A program made the translations under genes and the position numbers. The notes below the pieces were generated by a model that saw only the letters and a program-made list of their open reading frames with translations, had not been told where the DNA came from and did no database searches. From Firmicutes bacterium AM55-24TS (GTDB taxonomy: Bacteria > Bacillota > Clostridia > UBA1381), in NCBI GenBank assembly GCA_003460745.1, contig QTVU01000034.1:1-32496 (forward strand): a DNA stretch of 32,496 bases. The letters run 5' to 3'. Numbering within the stretch: position 1 is the stretch's first letter; each line of letters opens with the position of its first letter. Shown piece by piece: positions 1 through 6,735 of this stretch.

Positions 1-48
1 AAATGAAAAAATATAAGAACTATGATTATATGAAAGGAAATTAAGAGT

Positions 49-345
49 ATGGATACATCAGAAACAAAAGAAATATTTTTTAATAGAGTGGAAGTTGAAA
101 AAGCGGAACATATTAATTGTGATAATTGTTTTGAGCCTGTAGTATTTATGTTAAAAGACAAGGAACATGGATTTTCAATAGGTTTGGAAACAATACTAAA
201 ATGTTTGTTTTTTGCAGTTGAAAAGGGTGATCTGCCTAAGTTGCCATCAAGCTGGTTAAAGCAAGTACATCAATACTATCGTACAACACTTGCTAATGAA
301 GAAGATATATGTTATTATGATTATGAATATTACAATAAAAAGTAA
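49..345 (+). CDS. Conserved-looking hypothetical protein, 98 aa
   Basis: Function not recognised. The ATG is preceded by AAAGGAAAT (34-42) at suitable spacing. The protein is small and soluble, with no signal peptide or membrane segment. It has one CxxC pair (INCDNC, residues 22-27) that could take part in metal binding, followed by a motif of the type ILKCLFFAVEKGDLPKLPSSW (written here in pieces: ILKCLFFAVEKG, then DLPKLPSSW). The C-terminus is rich in Tyr, Asp and Glu. It lies 15 bp before the next gene, also of unknown function and also carrying a CxxC, so the two are probably co-transcribed. The promoter lies outside the window. Sure that it is a gene; unsure of its job. Confidence 0.75.
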   Translation: MDTSETKEIFFNRVEVEKAEHINCDNCFEPVVFMLKDKEHGFSIGLETILKCLFFAVEKGDLPKLPSSWLKQVHQYYRTTLANEEDICYYDYEYYNKK

Positions 346-360
346 AGGTTGGTATTCATT

Positions 361-1266
361 ATGAAACATTTTAAAGTGAAAGCAAGTAGGTATGCTGAAA
401 GATATGAAATAACAAGAGAAAATTTTGAAAGGGTAACGGGATGTAAAGAACCGTTTGAACAAATAAAGGATACAGGAAGGGCATCTCAATATGCAATTTG
501 TCCATCTTGTTTAAATCCGATACAGATTATTGGATTGGTTCAGGAAATAAAGAGCAAGCCGTATGGTAGACATAGCGGAAAAAATATTAATGGTTTTCCG
601 GCATGGAATGAAAGGAAATATGAGTATTGCCCGTATGCGGATAGAAATAAACGCAGACCACCTAATGAAGATGAACTTTTGCGTGAGATTACAGACAGCG
701 TAATTGAGTTGTATAATCTATTAAGAGAACAATTTGATAGAGTTGTATATGTTATTTCAAAAGAACTAGGTATAAGATGTTCAACAATGTTTTGGCGTAA
801 AGTATTAAATCAATTTCTTGTTAATGAAGTGTATTTCTATCCTTGGTTGACTGAATCAAATCTACCGTATATATTTGCACTAAAAGGTATGCAACATCAA
901 AATATGTTAGGGCAAAAGTTTTTAATCGGTACGCAGTTATATCATGCGATTGAAGCTCACAATAATGTATCTTTTGAAGTAGATGAAAAAGATCCTGAAT
1001 ATGCAAGGCTAAAAAATGCGGGTACATATTTGAATTTGCAAGTGAGGTTTTATGGTCACAGGCAAAAAGCGGTAGAGGGCGAAGCATTAAATGAAAGTAT
1101 GTTTTTTTGCGTTGATGATATGGATAGTGATGAGGAAATATATCGAACAAGACTAACTTTTAACGAAACATATTTTCCGAATCTTATAAAGGATAGTAAA
1201 AATGAAAATCGTCAACTATGGTTGTTGGACATTGCTAAAGATATGATGAAAGATATAGAAAATTGA
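361..1266 (+). CDS. Hypothetical protein with CxxC motif, 301 aa
   Basis: Function not recognised. I place the start at the ATG at 361, which has AAAGG at 344-348, rather than at an in-frame TTG at 349 with no good ribosome binding site. The protein is soluble. Near the N-terminus it has ICPSC (about residues 46-50) and later YEYCPYA (about residues 87-93), so three cysteines could form part of a metal site. The rest is mixed alpha/beta with many aromatic residues and an acidic stretch (DDMDSDEE) near the C-terminus. It follows the 98-residue gene closely and is ended by a clear intrinsic terminator. Proteins of this kind are, as far as I recall, common as unknowns on clostridial mobile elements, but I cannot assign a role. 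Confidence 0.75.
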   Translation: MKHFKVKASRYAERYEITRENFERVTGCKEPFEQIKDTGRASQYAICPSCLNPIQIIGLVQEIKSKPYGRHSGKNINGFPAWNERKYEYCPYADRNKRRPPNEDELLREITDSVIELYNLLREQFDRVVYVISKELGIRCSTMFWRKVLNQFLVNEVYFYPWLTESNLPYIFALKGMQHQNMLGQKFLIGTQLYHAIEAHNNVSFEVDEKDPEYARLKNAGTYLNLQVRFYGHRQKAVEGEALNESMFFCVDDMDSDEEIYRTRLTFNETYFPNLIKDSKNENRQLWLLDIAKDMMKDIEN

Positions 1267-1271
1267 TGCTT

Positions 1272-1302
1272 AAGAGTGTGAATTATATCACACTCTTTTT
1301 GA
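1272..1302 (+). terminator. Intrinsic terminator after the first two genes
   Basis: A perfect 9-bp stem AAGAGTGTG (1272-1280) pairs with CACACTCTT (1289-1297) across an AATTATAT loop and runs into a T-tract. It lies 6 bp after the stop codon of the 301-residue gene. Confidence 0.88.
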
Positions 1303-1333
1303 ATTTTAATGTAATTATGGGAGGTTAGATACA

Positions 1334-1567
1334 ATGTTTATATTAATATTACTATTGATGATAACTGTTTTTTCAATAGCAACGTATGTTGTAATGTGCA
1401 TAGAGCTAAAGCGGCTCTATGATTTGATAAAGATTATGTCAGAAAAACAAATTGAACTTACATCAAAAGGGATAGCTAATCAGCAATGTACAACGCAAAT
1501 GGAGTGTGACGGTTTTCGGAGCAATAGGTGCAATAATGGCTTTGTAGAAAAAGATAAAAAAATGTAG
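1334..1567 (+). CDS. Small single-pass membrane protein, 77 aa
   Basis: Not recognised. The ATG at 1334 has GGGAGGT 9 bp upstream. The first 24 or so residues form one strong membrane segment (FILILLLMITVFSIATYVVM). This is followed by a short basic and acidic helix (ELKRLYDLIKIMSEKQIEL) and a Cys-containing polar tail. The topology resembles small signal-anchor proteins with the tail in the cytoplasm. It stands alone between a terminator and the promoter of the SLH gene. Whether it has its own promoter is not clear. It is short, so coding status rests on the ribosome binding site and the membrane segment. Confidence 0.6.
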   Translation: MFILILLLMITVFSIATYVVMCIELKRLYDLIKIMSEKQIELTSKGIANQQCTTQMECDGFRSNRCNNGFVEKDKKM

Positions 1568-1576
1568 AAAATGAGC

Positions 1577-1605
1577 TTGACATACATTTCTAAATATGGT
1601 ATAAT
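1577..1605 (+). promoter_or_regulatory. Consensus sigma-70/SigA-type promoter for the SLH gene
   Basis: TTGACA at 1577-1582 and TATAAT at 1600-1605 with an exact 17-bp spacer. Transcription should start near 1612, giving a leader of about 38 nt before the SLH gene at 1650. Confidence 0.88.
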
Positions 1606-1649
1606 ATAGTTAGAAAAAGAAAGATAAGAGCTTGAAAGGAGCGATTAAT

Positions 1650-2915
1650 ATGAAGAAGATATTAGCAGTTATGTTATCAGTTGCAGCATTGGTTAGTGCG
1701 TCATCGGCAGCTATGGCAGCATCATATACTGATGTACCGGAAAATGCGTGGTACACAGGTTATGTAAATAAAATTTCTGAACTTAAAGGTTTTGCCGGAT
1801 ATGAAGATAATACATTCCGTCCGGATAATCAGATTACTCAAGAGGAATTTGTGAAAACGGTTGTTGCTTTGACAGTTGGTGAGCAACCGGAGGCAACAGG
1901 CGAGAATACAGAGCCTAAGCGTTCTTGGAAGAACTGTTGGGACAGCTGGGCTCAGCCGTATCTTAATAAGGCTATGGAAATGGGACTTATAACAGAAGAA
2001 GATACAGACTTCCGATATAACGGTTTGCCTTGCACTCGTGGCAATATGGCAAAGATAGCAACAAGAGCATTTGAATATCTGAAAGAGGAAGATATAGCTG
2101 ACACATCAACATATGCGACTAAATTAAAAGATTATTCTGATATTCCGGACAAGTTTAAAAAGTATGTACTTCAAGCATACGGCAAAGGAATTATAAGTGG
2201 TTATGAGGACGGAACGTTCCGAGCAGACGGTATTTTGACAAGAGCAGAGGCTTCATCAGTGCTTGTAAGATTAATTGATAAAGCAGAACGTCCTAATGCT
2301 GATGAAACGCTATATGACTATTTCGGAAGAAAAGTTACTTGGACAGAGCCATTGAGAACAGACGTTCCGGAACAGTATCAAGTAAGTATTTCAGACCACG
2401 AGGTTATTTCACAGGCAAGTTACGACAGAGCAATGGCAAATGGCGGTAGTATTTCAAAATACGAATTAAATCGTTCAAAAGCTATGATGTTTGAAGATTT
2501 GGTATTGCAGTCAATAAGATATGATGGAGATACAGTAACTCTTACAGTTCCTGATTATCTTCCTGAAAGTCAAAGATGGGTAATTGGTATTGCATATTGG
2601 GATGATGATAAAGATTATAATTTTATGAATAATAAACATATAGCAATTACTGAGCCGGGTGAATATACTTATTCAGGAATAAAATTACTTCAAGCTATTG
2701 GTATTACAGTAAAGCCACAAAATTCTGATGAATTTACTTCTCATATAAGAATTGATTATCAAAAGAATTTATCATTAGAAAGATATGATAATCCGATAAT
2801 TGATTTTAATAATGCACAAACAACATTTGATTGGGTACAAGGTCAAGGATATAAAGACTACTTCAAAGATTATACATTTGATGAAAATAAATATGAATTT
2901 GAATTGAGTTGGTAA
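1650..2915 (+). CDS. Secreted SLH-domain surface protein, 421 aa
   Basis: A surface protein held on the cell wall by S-layer-homology domains. The start is the ATG at 1650, behind AAAGGAG (1636-1641); an in-frame TTG at 1632 lies upstream of that site. Residues 1-24 are a Sec signal peptide ending AMA/AS. Three SLH modules follow. The first contains GYEDNTFRPDNQITQEEF (about residues 48-65), the second is a divergent one with NCWDSW and TRGNMAKIATRAF, and the third contains GYEDGTFRADGILTRAEA (about 186-203). SLH domains bind pyruvylated secondary cell-wall polymers in Gram-positive bacteria. The C-terminal 200 residues are a beta-rich domain I do not recognise. The gene has its own consensus promoter and stands apart from the two other SLH genes in the window, at 19842 and 22307. 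Confidence 0.9.
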   Translation: MKKILAVMLSVAALVSASSAAMAASYTDVPENAWYTGYVNKISELKGFAGYEDNTFRPDNQITQEEFVKTVVALTVGEQPEATGENTEPKRSWKNCWDSWAQPYLNKAMEMGLITEEDTDFRYNGLPCTRGNMAKIATRAFEYLKEEDIADTSTYATKLKDYSDIPDKFKKYVLQAYGKGIISGYEDGTFRADGILTRAEASSVLVRLIDKAERPNADETLYDYFGRKVTWTEPLRTDVPEQYQVSISDHEVISQASYDRAMANGGSISKYELNRSKAMMFEDLVLQSIRYDGDTVTLTVPDYLPESQRWVIGIAYWDDDKDYNFMNNKHIAITEPGEYTYSGIKLLQAIGITVKPQNSDEFTSHIRIDYQKNLSLERYDNPIIDFNNAQTTFDWVQGQGYKDYFKDYTFDENKYEFELSW

Positions 2916-2922
2916 TATTTTA

Positions 2923-2951
2923 TTGACAAAATGAAATAATAGATATATAAT
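2923..2951 (+). promoter_or_regulatory. Consensus promoter facing a non-coding region
   Basis: TTGACA at 2923-2928, 17-bp spacer, TATAAT at 2946-2951: a perfect consensus with no + strand gene behind it for 400 bp. The predicted start is near 2958. It converges on the - strand promoter at 3264-3292. Confidence 0.85.
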
Positions 2952-2957
2952 GATAAT

Positions 2958-3055
2958 AGAAAAGGCAAGACCTCAAACGGTTCATGCCCAACAATAAACG
3001 AACTATTTAAAAATCAATAGCCGTCTTTGGTGGTTCAAAGGCGGCTATTGTGCGT
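2958..3055 (+). ncRNA. Candidate antisense (antitoxin) RNA
   Basis: Inferred from the consensus promoter at 2923-2951 and the 15-bp stem-loop at 3015-3050, which could end transcription in both directions. The RNA would be about 95-100 nt with no convincing reading frame. Its 3' part is complementary to the end of the hydrophobic peptide frame (3045-3119, - strand) and to the 3' end of that mRNA. This is the geometry of convergent type I toxin-antitoxin loci such as those of Bacillus and Clostridioides. The 5' part (2964-2990) resembles, in the same sense, the 5' leader of the opposing transcript. The weak T-run on the + side of the terminator (TGCGTTTAT) means readthrough is possible. Confidence 0.55.
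3003..3050 (-). terminator. Strong, possibly bidirectional terminator shared by two convergent transcripts
   Basis: Arms CAATAGCCGTCTTTG (3015-3029) and CAAAGGCGGCTATTG (3036-3050) form a 15-bp stem with one G-T pair and a 6-nt loop. On the - strand the stem is followed by ATTTTTAAATAG, a good U-tract; on the + strand only by TGCGTTTATAG. It therefore ends the - strand transcript well and the + strand one less certainly. Confidence 0.8.
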
Positions 3056-3144
3056 TTATAGCGAAAGTTATCAAGAAAATGATAACAACTAAAATTGCAA
3101 CAAGCAATTTCTTTGCCATATGTAGCAATATGCTTACTTTTCAT
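3007..3144 (-). CDS. Alternative 45-codon frame on the candidate toxin mRNA
   Basis: This frame begins at the ATG at 3144, which has an excellent ribosome binding site (AAAGGGGG, complement of 3152-3159, 7 nt spacing). It overlaps the hydrophobic 24-residue frame in another register. The product begins MKSKHIATYGKE, is polar and Cys-rich and looks unlike any type I toxin, and its last codons lie inside the terminator stem. It may be a decoy or leader frame whose translation controls the hydrophobic peptide, or it may be the real product. The sequence alone does not decide. Confidence 0.3.
   Translation of the reverse strand: MKSKHIATYGKEIACCNFSCYHFLDNFRYKRTIAAFEPPKTAIDF
3045..3119 (-). CDS. 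Candidate type I toxin: 24-residue hydrophobic peptide
   Basis: The peptide begins MAKKLLVAILVV and ends TFAINAQ: two lysines, then an uninterrupted membrane helix, then a short polar end. This is the usual architecture of membrane-acting type I toxins. It lies on the - strand in a 459-bp stretch with no + strand gene, behind a good promoter (3264-3292). It is followed by a strong terminator, and a consensus + strand promoter would make RNA antisense to its end. Its weakness is the start: the ATG at 3119 has no ribosome binding site of its own. The strong site at 3152-3159 serves an overlapping frame, so expression may need coupling or a leader-processing step. No family name can be given from sequence memory. 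Confidence 0.5.
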   Translation of the reverse strand: MAKKLLVAILVVIIFLITFAINAQ

Positions 3145-3263
3145 AAGCATTCCCCCTTTCATAGACTCGGCATAAAGCCTGTGAATATAAAAGTGGGCAT
3201 AACCGCCGGTGTAAACACCGTTAAGAAGTCTTACCTTTAATATCGGATTGCTCCGACACAGAT

Positions 3264-3292
3264 ATTATATATCAAAAAAATACAAGATTCAA
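3264..3292 (-). promoter_or_regulatory. Promoter of the candidate toxin mRNA
   Basis: Reading the - strand: TTGAAT (complement of 3287-3292), 17-bp spacer, TATAAT (complement of 3264-3269). The start should be near 3257. The first bases of the RNA form a TCGGA-GCAA-TCCGA hairpin (complement of 3243-3256), a GNRA tetraloop that would protect the 5' end. A leader of over 100 nt precedes the first ATG. Confidence 0.75.
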
Positions 3293-3324
3293 CATTATTT
3301 ATCAAAAGTTATATAAATGTAAAG

Positions 3325-3350
3325 AGTGTAGTAGCTACTGCACTTTTTTT
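3325..3350 (+). terminator. Intrinsic terminator just before the pentapeptide-repeat gene
   Basis: AGTGTAGT (3325-3332) pairs with ACTGCACT (3337-3344), 8 bp with one G-T pair and an AGCT loop, then seven T residues. The ribosome binding site of the next gene begins 6 bp further on, so this may be an attenuator for that gene or a stop for + strand readthrough from the antitoxin promoter. Confidence 0.75.
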
Positions 3351-3374
3351 AGTATAAGGAAAGGAATTTGAATA

Positions 3375-4298
3375 ATGAAAGGATACAAAGTATTTCATTC
3401 AGATTGGACCTGTAGAGGTTATCAATATGAAGTCGGAAAGACTTATGAAATTTTAGAAAATCCTAAGTGTTGTGAAAAGGGATTTCATTTTTGTAAAAAA
3501 ATAATAGATTGTTTCCATTATTATAGTTTTGATCCGGCCAACAAGATTGCGGAAATTGAAGCGATAGGAAAAATTGACACAGACGATACTGATTCTAAGT
3601 GTTGCACAAATAAGATAATTATCTTAAAAGAATTGGAATGGAGAGAAGTATTAGATATGTGCAATAGTGGGAAGTTGAATTCCGAAATTTATAATAGTGG
3701 AAATAATAATAGTGGAAATTATAATAGCGGGAATTATAATAACGGAAATTATAATAGTGGAAATTATAATAGTGGAAATCATAATACCGGAGACGGCAAC
3801 TGTGGAAATAATAATAGTGGAAATAATAATAGTGGAAATTATAATTGCGGAGATTATAACAGCGGACATTATAACAGCGGACATTGTAATAGTGGACAGC
3901 ATAATAGTGGAGATTATAATAGTGGAGATTATAATAGCGGAAATCATAACAGTGGATATTGTAATACCAATACTCCTAAAGTTAGAATGTTTAATCATGT
4001 AACGGATTTTGATTTTGATGATGAAATTATAACAAGATTTGACAATATTTTATTTAATTGCCCACAATCATATAAATATTCGGATTTTATTTCCATAAGC
4101 GATATGAGTGAAGATGAAATTATTAGACATCCTGAATGTGAAACTATTGGCGGATATATCAAAACAATAATAGTTGAAGCTGACAAGCAAAAATGGTGGG
4201 ATGAAGATGTTAGCGATGCTGATAAAGAATTTATTAAGTCGTTGCCATATTTTGATGCAGAAATATTTTATGAATGTGTTGGCATAAGAATTAAATAA
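3375..4298 (+). CDS. Pentapeptide-repeat protein with phage-like N-terminal domain, 307 aa
   Basis: The N-terminal domain (residues 1-95, starting MKGYKVFHSDWTCRGYQYEV, with GFHFC and YYSFDP) matches a domain I know from phage and mobile-element proteins, later named DUF7666. Residues 96-200 are 21 uninterrupted pentapeptides of the form xNSGN. Asn and Gly dominate, so this is a variant of the right-handed beta-helix fold. A C-terminal domain of about 105 residues, acidic with DFDFDDE and KWWDEDVSDADKE, follows; I do not recognise it. Some pentapeptide proteins mimic DNA and bind gyrase or nucleases, but most have no known role, so I assign none. The ribosome binding site is AAGGAAAGGAA (3356-3366). 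Terminators flank the gene on both sides, so it is a self-contained unit. Confidence 0.82.
   Translation: MKGYKVFHSDWTCRGYQYEVGKTYEILENPKCCEKGFHFCKKIIDCFHYYSFDPANKIAEIEAIGKIDTDDTDSKCCTNKIIILKELEWREVLDMCNSGKLNSEIYNSGNNNSGNYNSGNYNNGNYNSGNYNSGNHNTGDGNCGNNNSGNNNSGNYNCGDYNSGHYNSGHCNSGQHNSGDYNSGDYNSGNHNSGYCNTNTPKVRMFNHVTDFDFDDEIITRFDNILFNCPQSYKYSDFISISDMSEDEIIRHPECETIGGYIKTIIVEADKQKWWDEDVSDADKEFIKSLPYFDAEIFYECVGIRIK
3660..3974 (+). repeat. 21 tandem 15-bp repeats encoding pentapeptides
   Basis: Tandem units close to AATTATAATAGTGGA, varying mainly at the first and last residues of each pentapeptide. The regular 15-bp period keeps other frames open, which explains the long antisense and out-of-frame reading frames here. 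Such arrays can gain or lose units by slippage. Confidence 0.9.
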
Positions 4299-4306
4299 TA
4301 TATAAG
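4279..4306 (+). promoter_or_regulatory. Possible promoter with attenuated leader for the 4375 gene
   Basis: TTGGCA (4279-4284), 16-bp spacer and TATAAG (4301-4306). Each hexamer is one mismatch from consensus. If used, the transcript would start near 4313 and meet the terminator at 4333-4352 before the gene. Confidence 0.35.
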
Positions 4307-4332
4307 TACAATTTAATAGTGAAGATGAAATG

Positions 4333-4352
4333 GAGCCGTAAGGCTCTTTTTT
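4333..4352 (+). terminator. Short intrinsic terminator
   Basis: GAGCC (4333-4337), loop GTAA, GGCTC (4342-4346), then six T residues. The start region of the next gene follows at once (ribosome binding site from 4361). Confidence 0.75.
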
Positions 4353-4374
4353 AGTGCAAGAAAGGGTGATTATA

Positions 4375-6660
4375 TTGAAAAGAAAAACAATAATATTTTT
4401 AACAATGGTGTTGACCGTAATATTTTCGGCCATAACCTCAAGTTTGATTGTAAGTGCAGATGAACTTGACGGATACACAAAAGTAGATTGGTCGTGGAAC
4501 AGAGATATGGAAACCACCGATGCCAATTCTGTAATCGTGGGTGGCAATATTCCGTTTTGGCGATATGTAAATAAAACATCTCCGGCAAATAACAATGCAA
4601 TATGGAAAAGCGTATATGGTGATGAATTATCGGATGATGATGTCACAAAAATTTGGAGTAACAAATTTGATCCTATATACATTGTAGCAAGTGTTGATGT
4701 TGCTAATATTCCTGATGAGAATATACGTCAATATATATACGACCATGTTGATGAAGATGTACCTGATTTGAAATTAAAATTTGATATTGATGCTGATGTG
4801 GAGGGTGATGACAATGATAAAAAGGCAAGTAAACTATTTAATGGTGATATAGGTTATCGTGTATATCGTGACGGTGATACTTGCAAAATTGAAATGAAAT
4901 TCAGTCCTAAATTTCATTTAATAAAAGATGATGGTACAGGTGGAAATGATCTTTTACTACCTAATATGCCATATAAGCAACTGCCTAAAGCACGTTATCC
5001 GTACAGCTCCGTTATATTTTCTATGTGGGGATATAACGGCGGTTCTAATGAGCATTACGGAGCATTGGAAGTAGTTGAGGGTGATGATCCTAAATATATT
5101 TACGGTCAAAGCTTTGGTTACGGTGATATATTAGAAAAAGGAAAAATACCAAACAATATGGTTTATCCAAACTTTGAAGCCGGAGAAATAAATCAAGAGG
5201 GAACGTGGGCAGGTACAGTTGAAAGTGATACTCTCGACAGTAACCTTATTCGTATCGGACAGCAATTTAAAAAGAGAGATGATTCTTGGTACTACAGCTA
5301 CGGCGGAGCAGTCGGCTATAATTTTAAATTTCCGTTTAAAGTTTCTCTTGCAGTTGACAACAGTATGAAAATCACAAAACGTATTATTAATTATGTAACA
5401 GGTGATGTTATTCTTGAAAATACAGACAGCTTTTCGTATGACAACAATTCGATTGGTAAAATGTATGTTTTGGCGGATAAGTCGGGATATGCGTATGTTG
5501 ACAATGATATGAATTTTGATGTAGGCTATGCGTATAACCACTTCGATGTTAAGCGTGCTGACACAAATGAAATATTGGGTGTTGATTCAAGTATTTTTGC
5601 TAATGTAGCCTTTGACCCAAATATAAAGCACAAAATTCTTGATGTATATGTTACACCGCTGCCTGTTGAATCAAAATTGATTGTAAGATACGTTGATATA
5701 GACACAGGCGAGGACATAAAGACAGAAGAAGTTAAAGGTAAAGTATTAACGACACCTGATGATGAAGATATAATTAAATACACGATTGACCCGCCTAAGC
5801 CACAGGTGATTGTTAAGAAGTATGTCGTTGAAGATTTAACCGGCAGAATCGAAGAAGAAAAAGAAAATCCTGATCCTGATGTTTCGGTTCGTGTTTCGGG
5901 AACTAAGCCTATTTTGGTTTTGATTATAAGTTGTACCAAAGACAACGGCGGTGGAGGTGATGACATTAGTCCGACACCAACGCCGACACCAAAACCAAAC
6001 GATGATAACAACGGTGACGATGAGCCGGCAACAACTCCGATTGATCCGCCTATGTGCGACAGTGAAGAAAATACAATACAATGGGAGGAACGAGAGAAAC
6101 ACAGTTACACAGGCAGTGACAATAAGAAACATACTTGTTACCACTATTATGTGTATGAGGCTAAATTAAAAGTAGATAGTGTTGATGTATCACCAACAAC
6201 ACTTAAAAGCGGATATGGTGTTACAACCGACATATCTACAAGTGTAAGTTACAGACAAGTGGCAAAATATAAAGAGGGTAATTGCGATCACAGATTAAGT
6301 ACATCAAGAACACCGACATCAAAACCAAAGCCACCTACAAAAGTAGCAGTAAGAATGGGATGGACAACACATACCTTTGGCGGTGATTTCATTCAAGACA
6401 GTACTGTATTGCTTGACAAAGTATCCGGTAACAGTACAACAGCTAAATTTTCTGCACCGACAAATAGTGCGGTAGGTCAGAAAATGATATATACAGATAT
6501 ATATTTAAGCGGTACGGGCAGTGAGCCAAGACGTCACGTAATCGCATTTGATATATACGGAGGAGGTGTTGACGGTACTGAATGGTGTACAACGGTTACC
6601 AAAGAACTTGTTATCAACGGTGATATGTACGAAGATGCCGGAACTACATCAACATATTAA
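4375..6660 (+). CDS. Large secreted protein with MucBP-like segment and proline-rich linker, 761 aa
   Basis: A probable surface or mating-contact protein; no family is recognised over most of its length. The start is TTG at 4375 with AAAGGGTG (4361-4368). Residues 1-29 are a signal peptide ending in VSA before DELDGY. Residues 30-330 are an acidic, aromatic-rich unknown domain. From about 432 a segment reading LIVRYVDIDTGEDIKTEE looks like a MucBP-type beta domain, and a related motif (KITKRIINYVTGDVILENT) lies near 330. A TPTPTPKP linker starts near 532. A C-terminal Cys-containing beta domain (CDSEEN, CYHYYVYEAKL) ends the protein. There is no LPxTG, SLH domain or C-terminal membrane segment, so how it stays on the cell is unclear. 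It sits just before the wall hydrolase gene. The 21 bases at its start recur exactly at the LRR protein gene (21061-21081). Confidence 0.8.
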   Translation: MKRKTIIFLTMVLTVIFSAITSSLIVSADELDGYTKVDWSWNRDMETTDANSVIVGGNIPFWRYVNKTSPANNNAIWKSVYGDELSDDDVTKIWSNKFDPIYIVASVDVANIPDENIRQYIYDHVDEDVPDLKLKFDIDADVEGDDNDKKASKLFNGDIGYRVYRDGDTCKIEMKFSPKFHLIKDDGTGGNDLLLPNMPYKQLPKARYPYSSVIFSMWGYNGGSNEHYGALEVVEGDDPKYIYGQSFGYGDILEKGKIPNNMVYPNFEAGEINQEGTWAGTVESDTLDSNLIRIGQQFKKRDDSWYYSYGGAVGYNFKFPFKVSLAVDNSMKITKRIINYVTGDVILENTDSFSYDNNSIGKMYVLADKSGYAYVDNDMNFDVGYAYNHFDVKRADTNEILGVDSSIFANVAFDPNIKHKILDVYVTPLPVESKLIVRYVDIDTGEDIKTEEVKGKVLTTPDDEDIIKYTIDPPKPQVIVKKYVVEDLTGRIEEEKENPDPDVSVRVSGTKPILVLIISCTKDNGGGGDDISPTPTPTPKPNDDNNGDDEPATTPIDPPMCDSEENTIQWEEREKHSYTGSDNKKHTCYHYYVYEAKLKVDSVDVSPTTLKSGYGVTTDISTSVSYRQVAKYKEGNCDHRLSTSRTPTSKPKPPTKVAVRMGWTTHTFGGDFIQDSTVLLDKVSGNSTTAKFSAPTNSAVGQKMIYTDIYLSGTGSEPRRHVIAFDIYGGGVDGTEWCTTVTKELVINGDMYEDAGTTSTY

Positions 6661-6675
6661 TATTTTGATTGAGGA

Positions 6676-6710
6676 AACACATTGCTTTATAAAAAGTGAT
6701 GTGTTTTTTT
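6676..6710 (+). terminator. Intrinsic terminator between the secreted protein and the hydrolase
   Basis: ACACAT (6677-6682) and ATGTGT (6699-6704) form the base of a longer imperfect stem with an ATAA loop, followed by a run of T. The hydrolase ribosome binding site starts about 12 bp later. Confidence 0.75.
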
Positions 6711-6735
6711 ATTACAGAGAAAGGAAGGTGATTAT

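Noticed and set aside
3..44. Short frame MKKYKNYDYMKGN at the left edge
   Set aside because: It could be the end of a gene that begins outside the window, but with 13 codons and no recognisable content it cannot be supported.
3660..3974. CRISPR array
   Set aside because: The unit is 15 bp with no spacers, in frame throughout, and encodes pentapeptides.
3651..4002. Long open frames on the opposite strand and in another + frame across the pentapeptide region
   Set aside because: They are products of the 15-bp tandem repeat, which keeps several frames free of stops. Their translations are Ile/Thr/Ser/Glu monotonous and they have no ribosome binding site or domain.
4068..4682. 204-codon open frame on the - strand
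   Set aside because: It lies across the end of one well-supported gene, a terminator and the start of another, has no ribosome binding site, and reads as low-complexity hydrophobic sequence.
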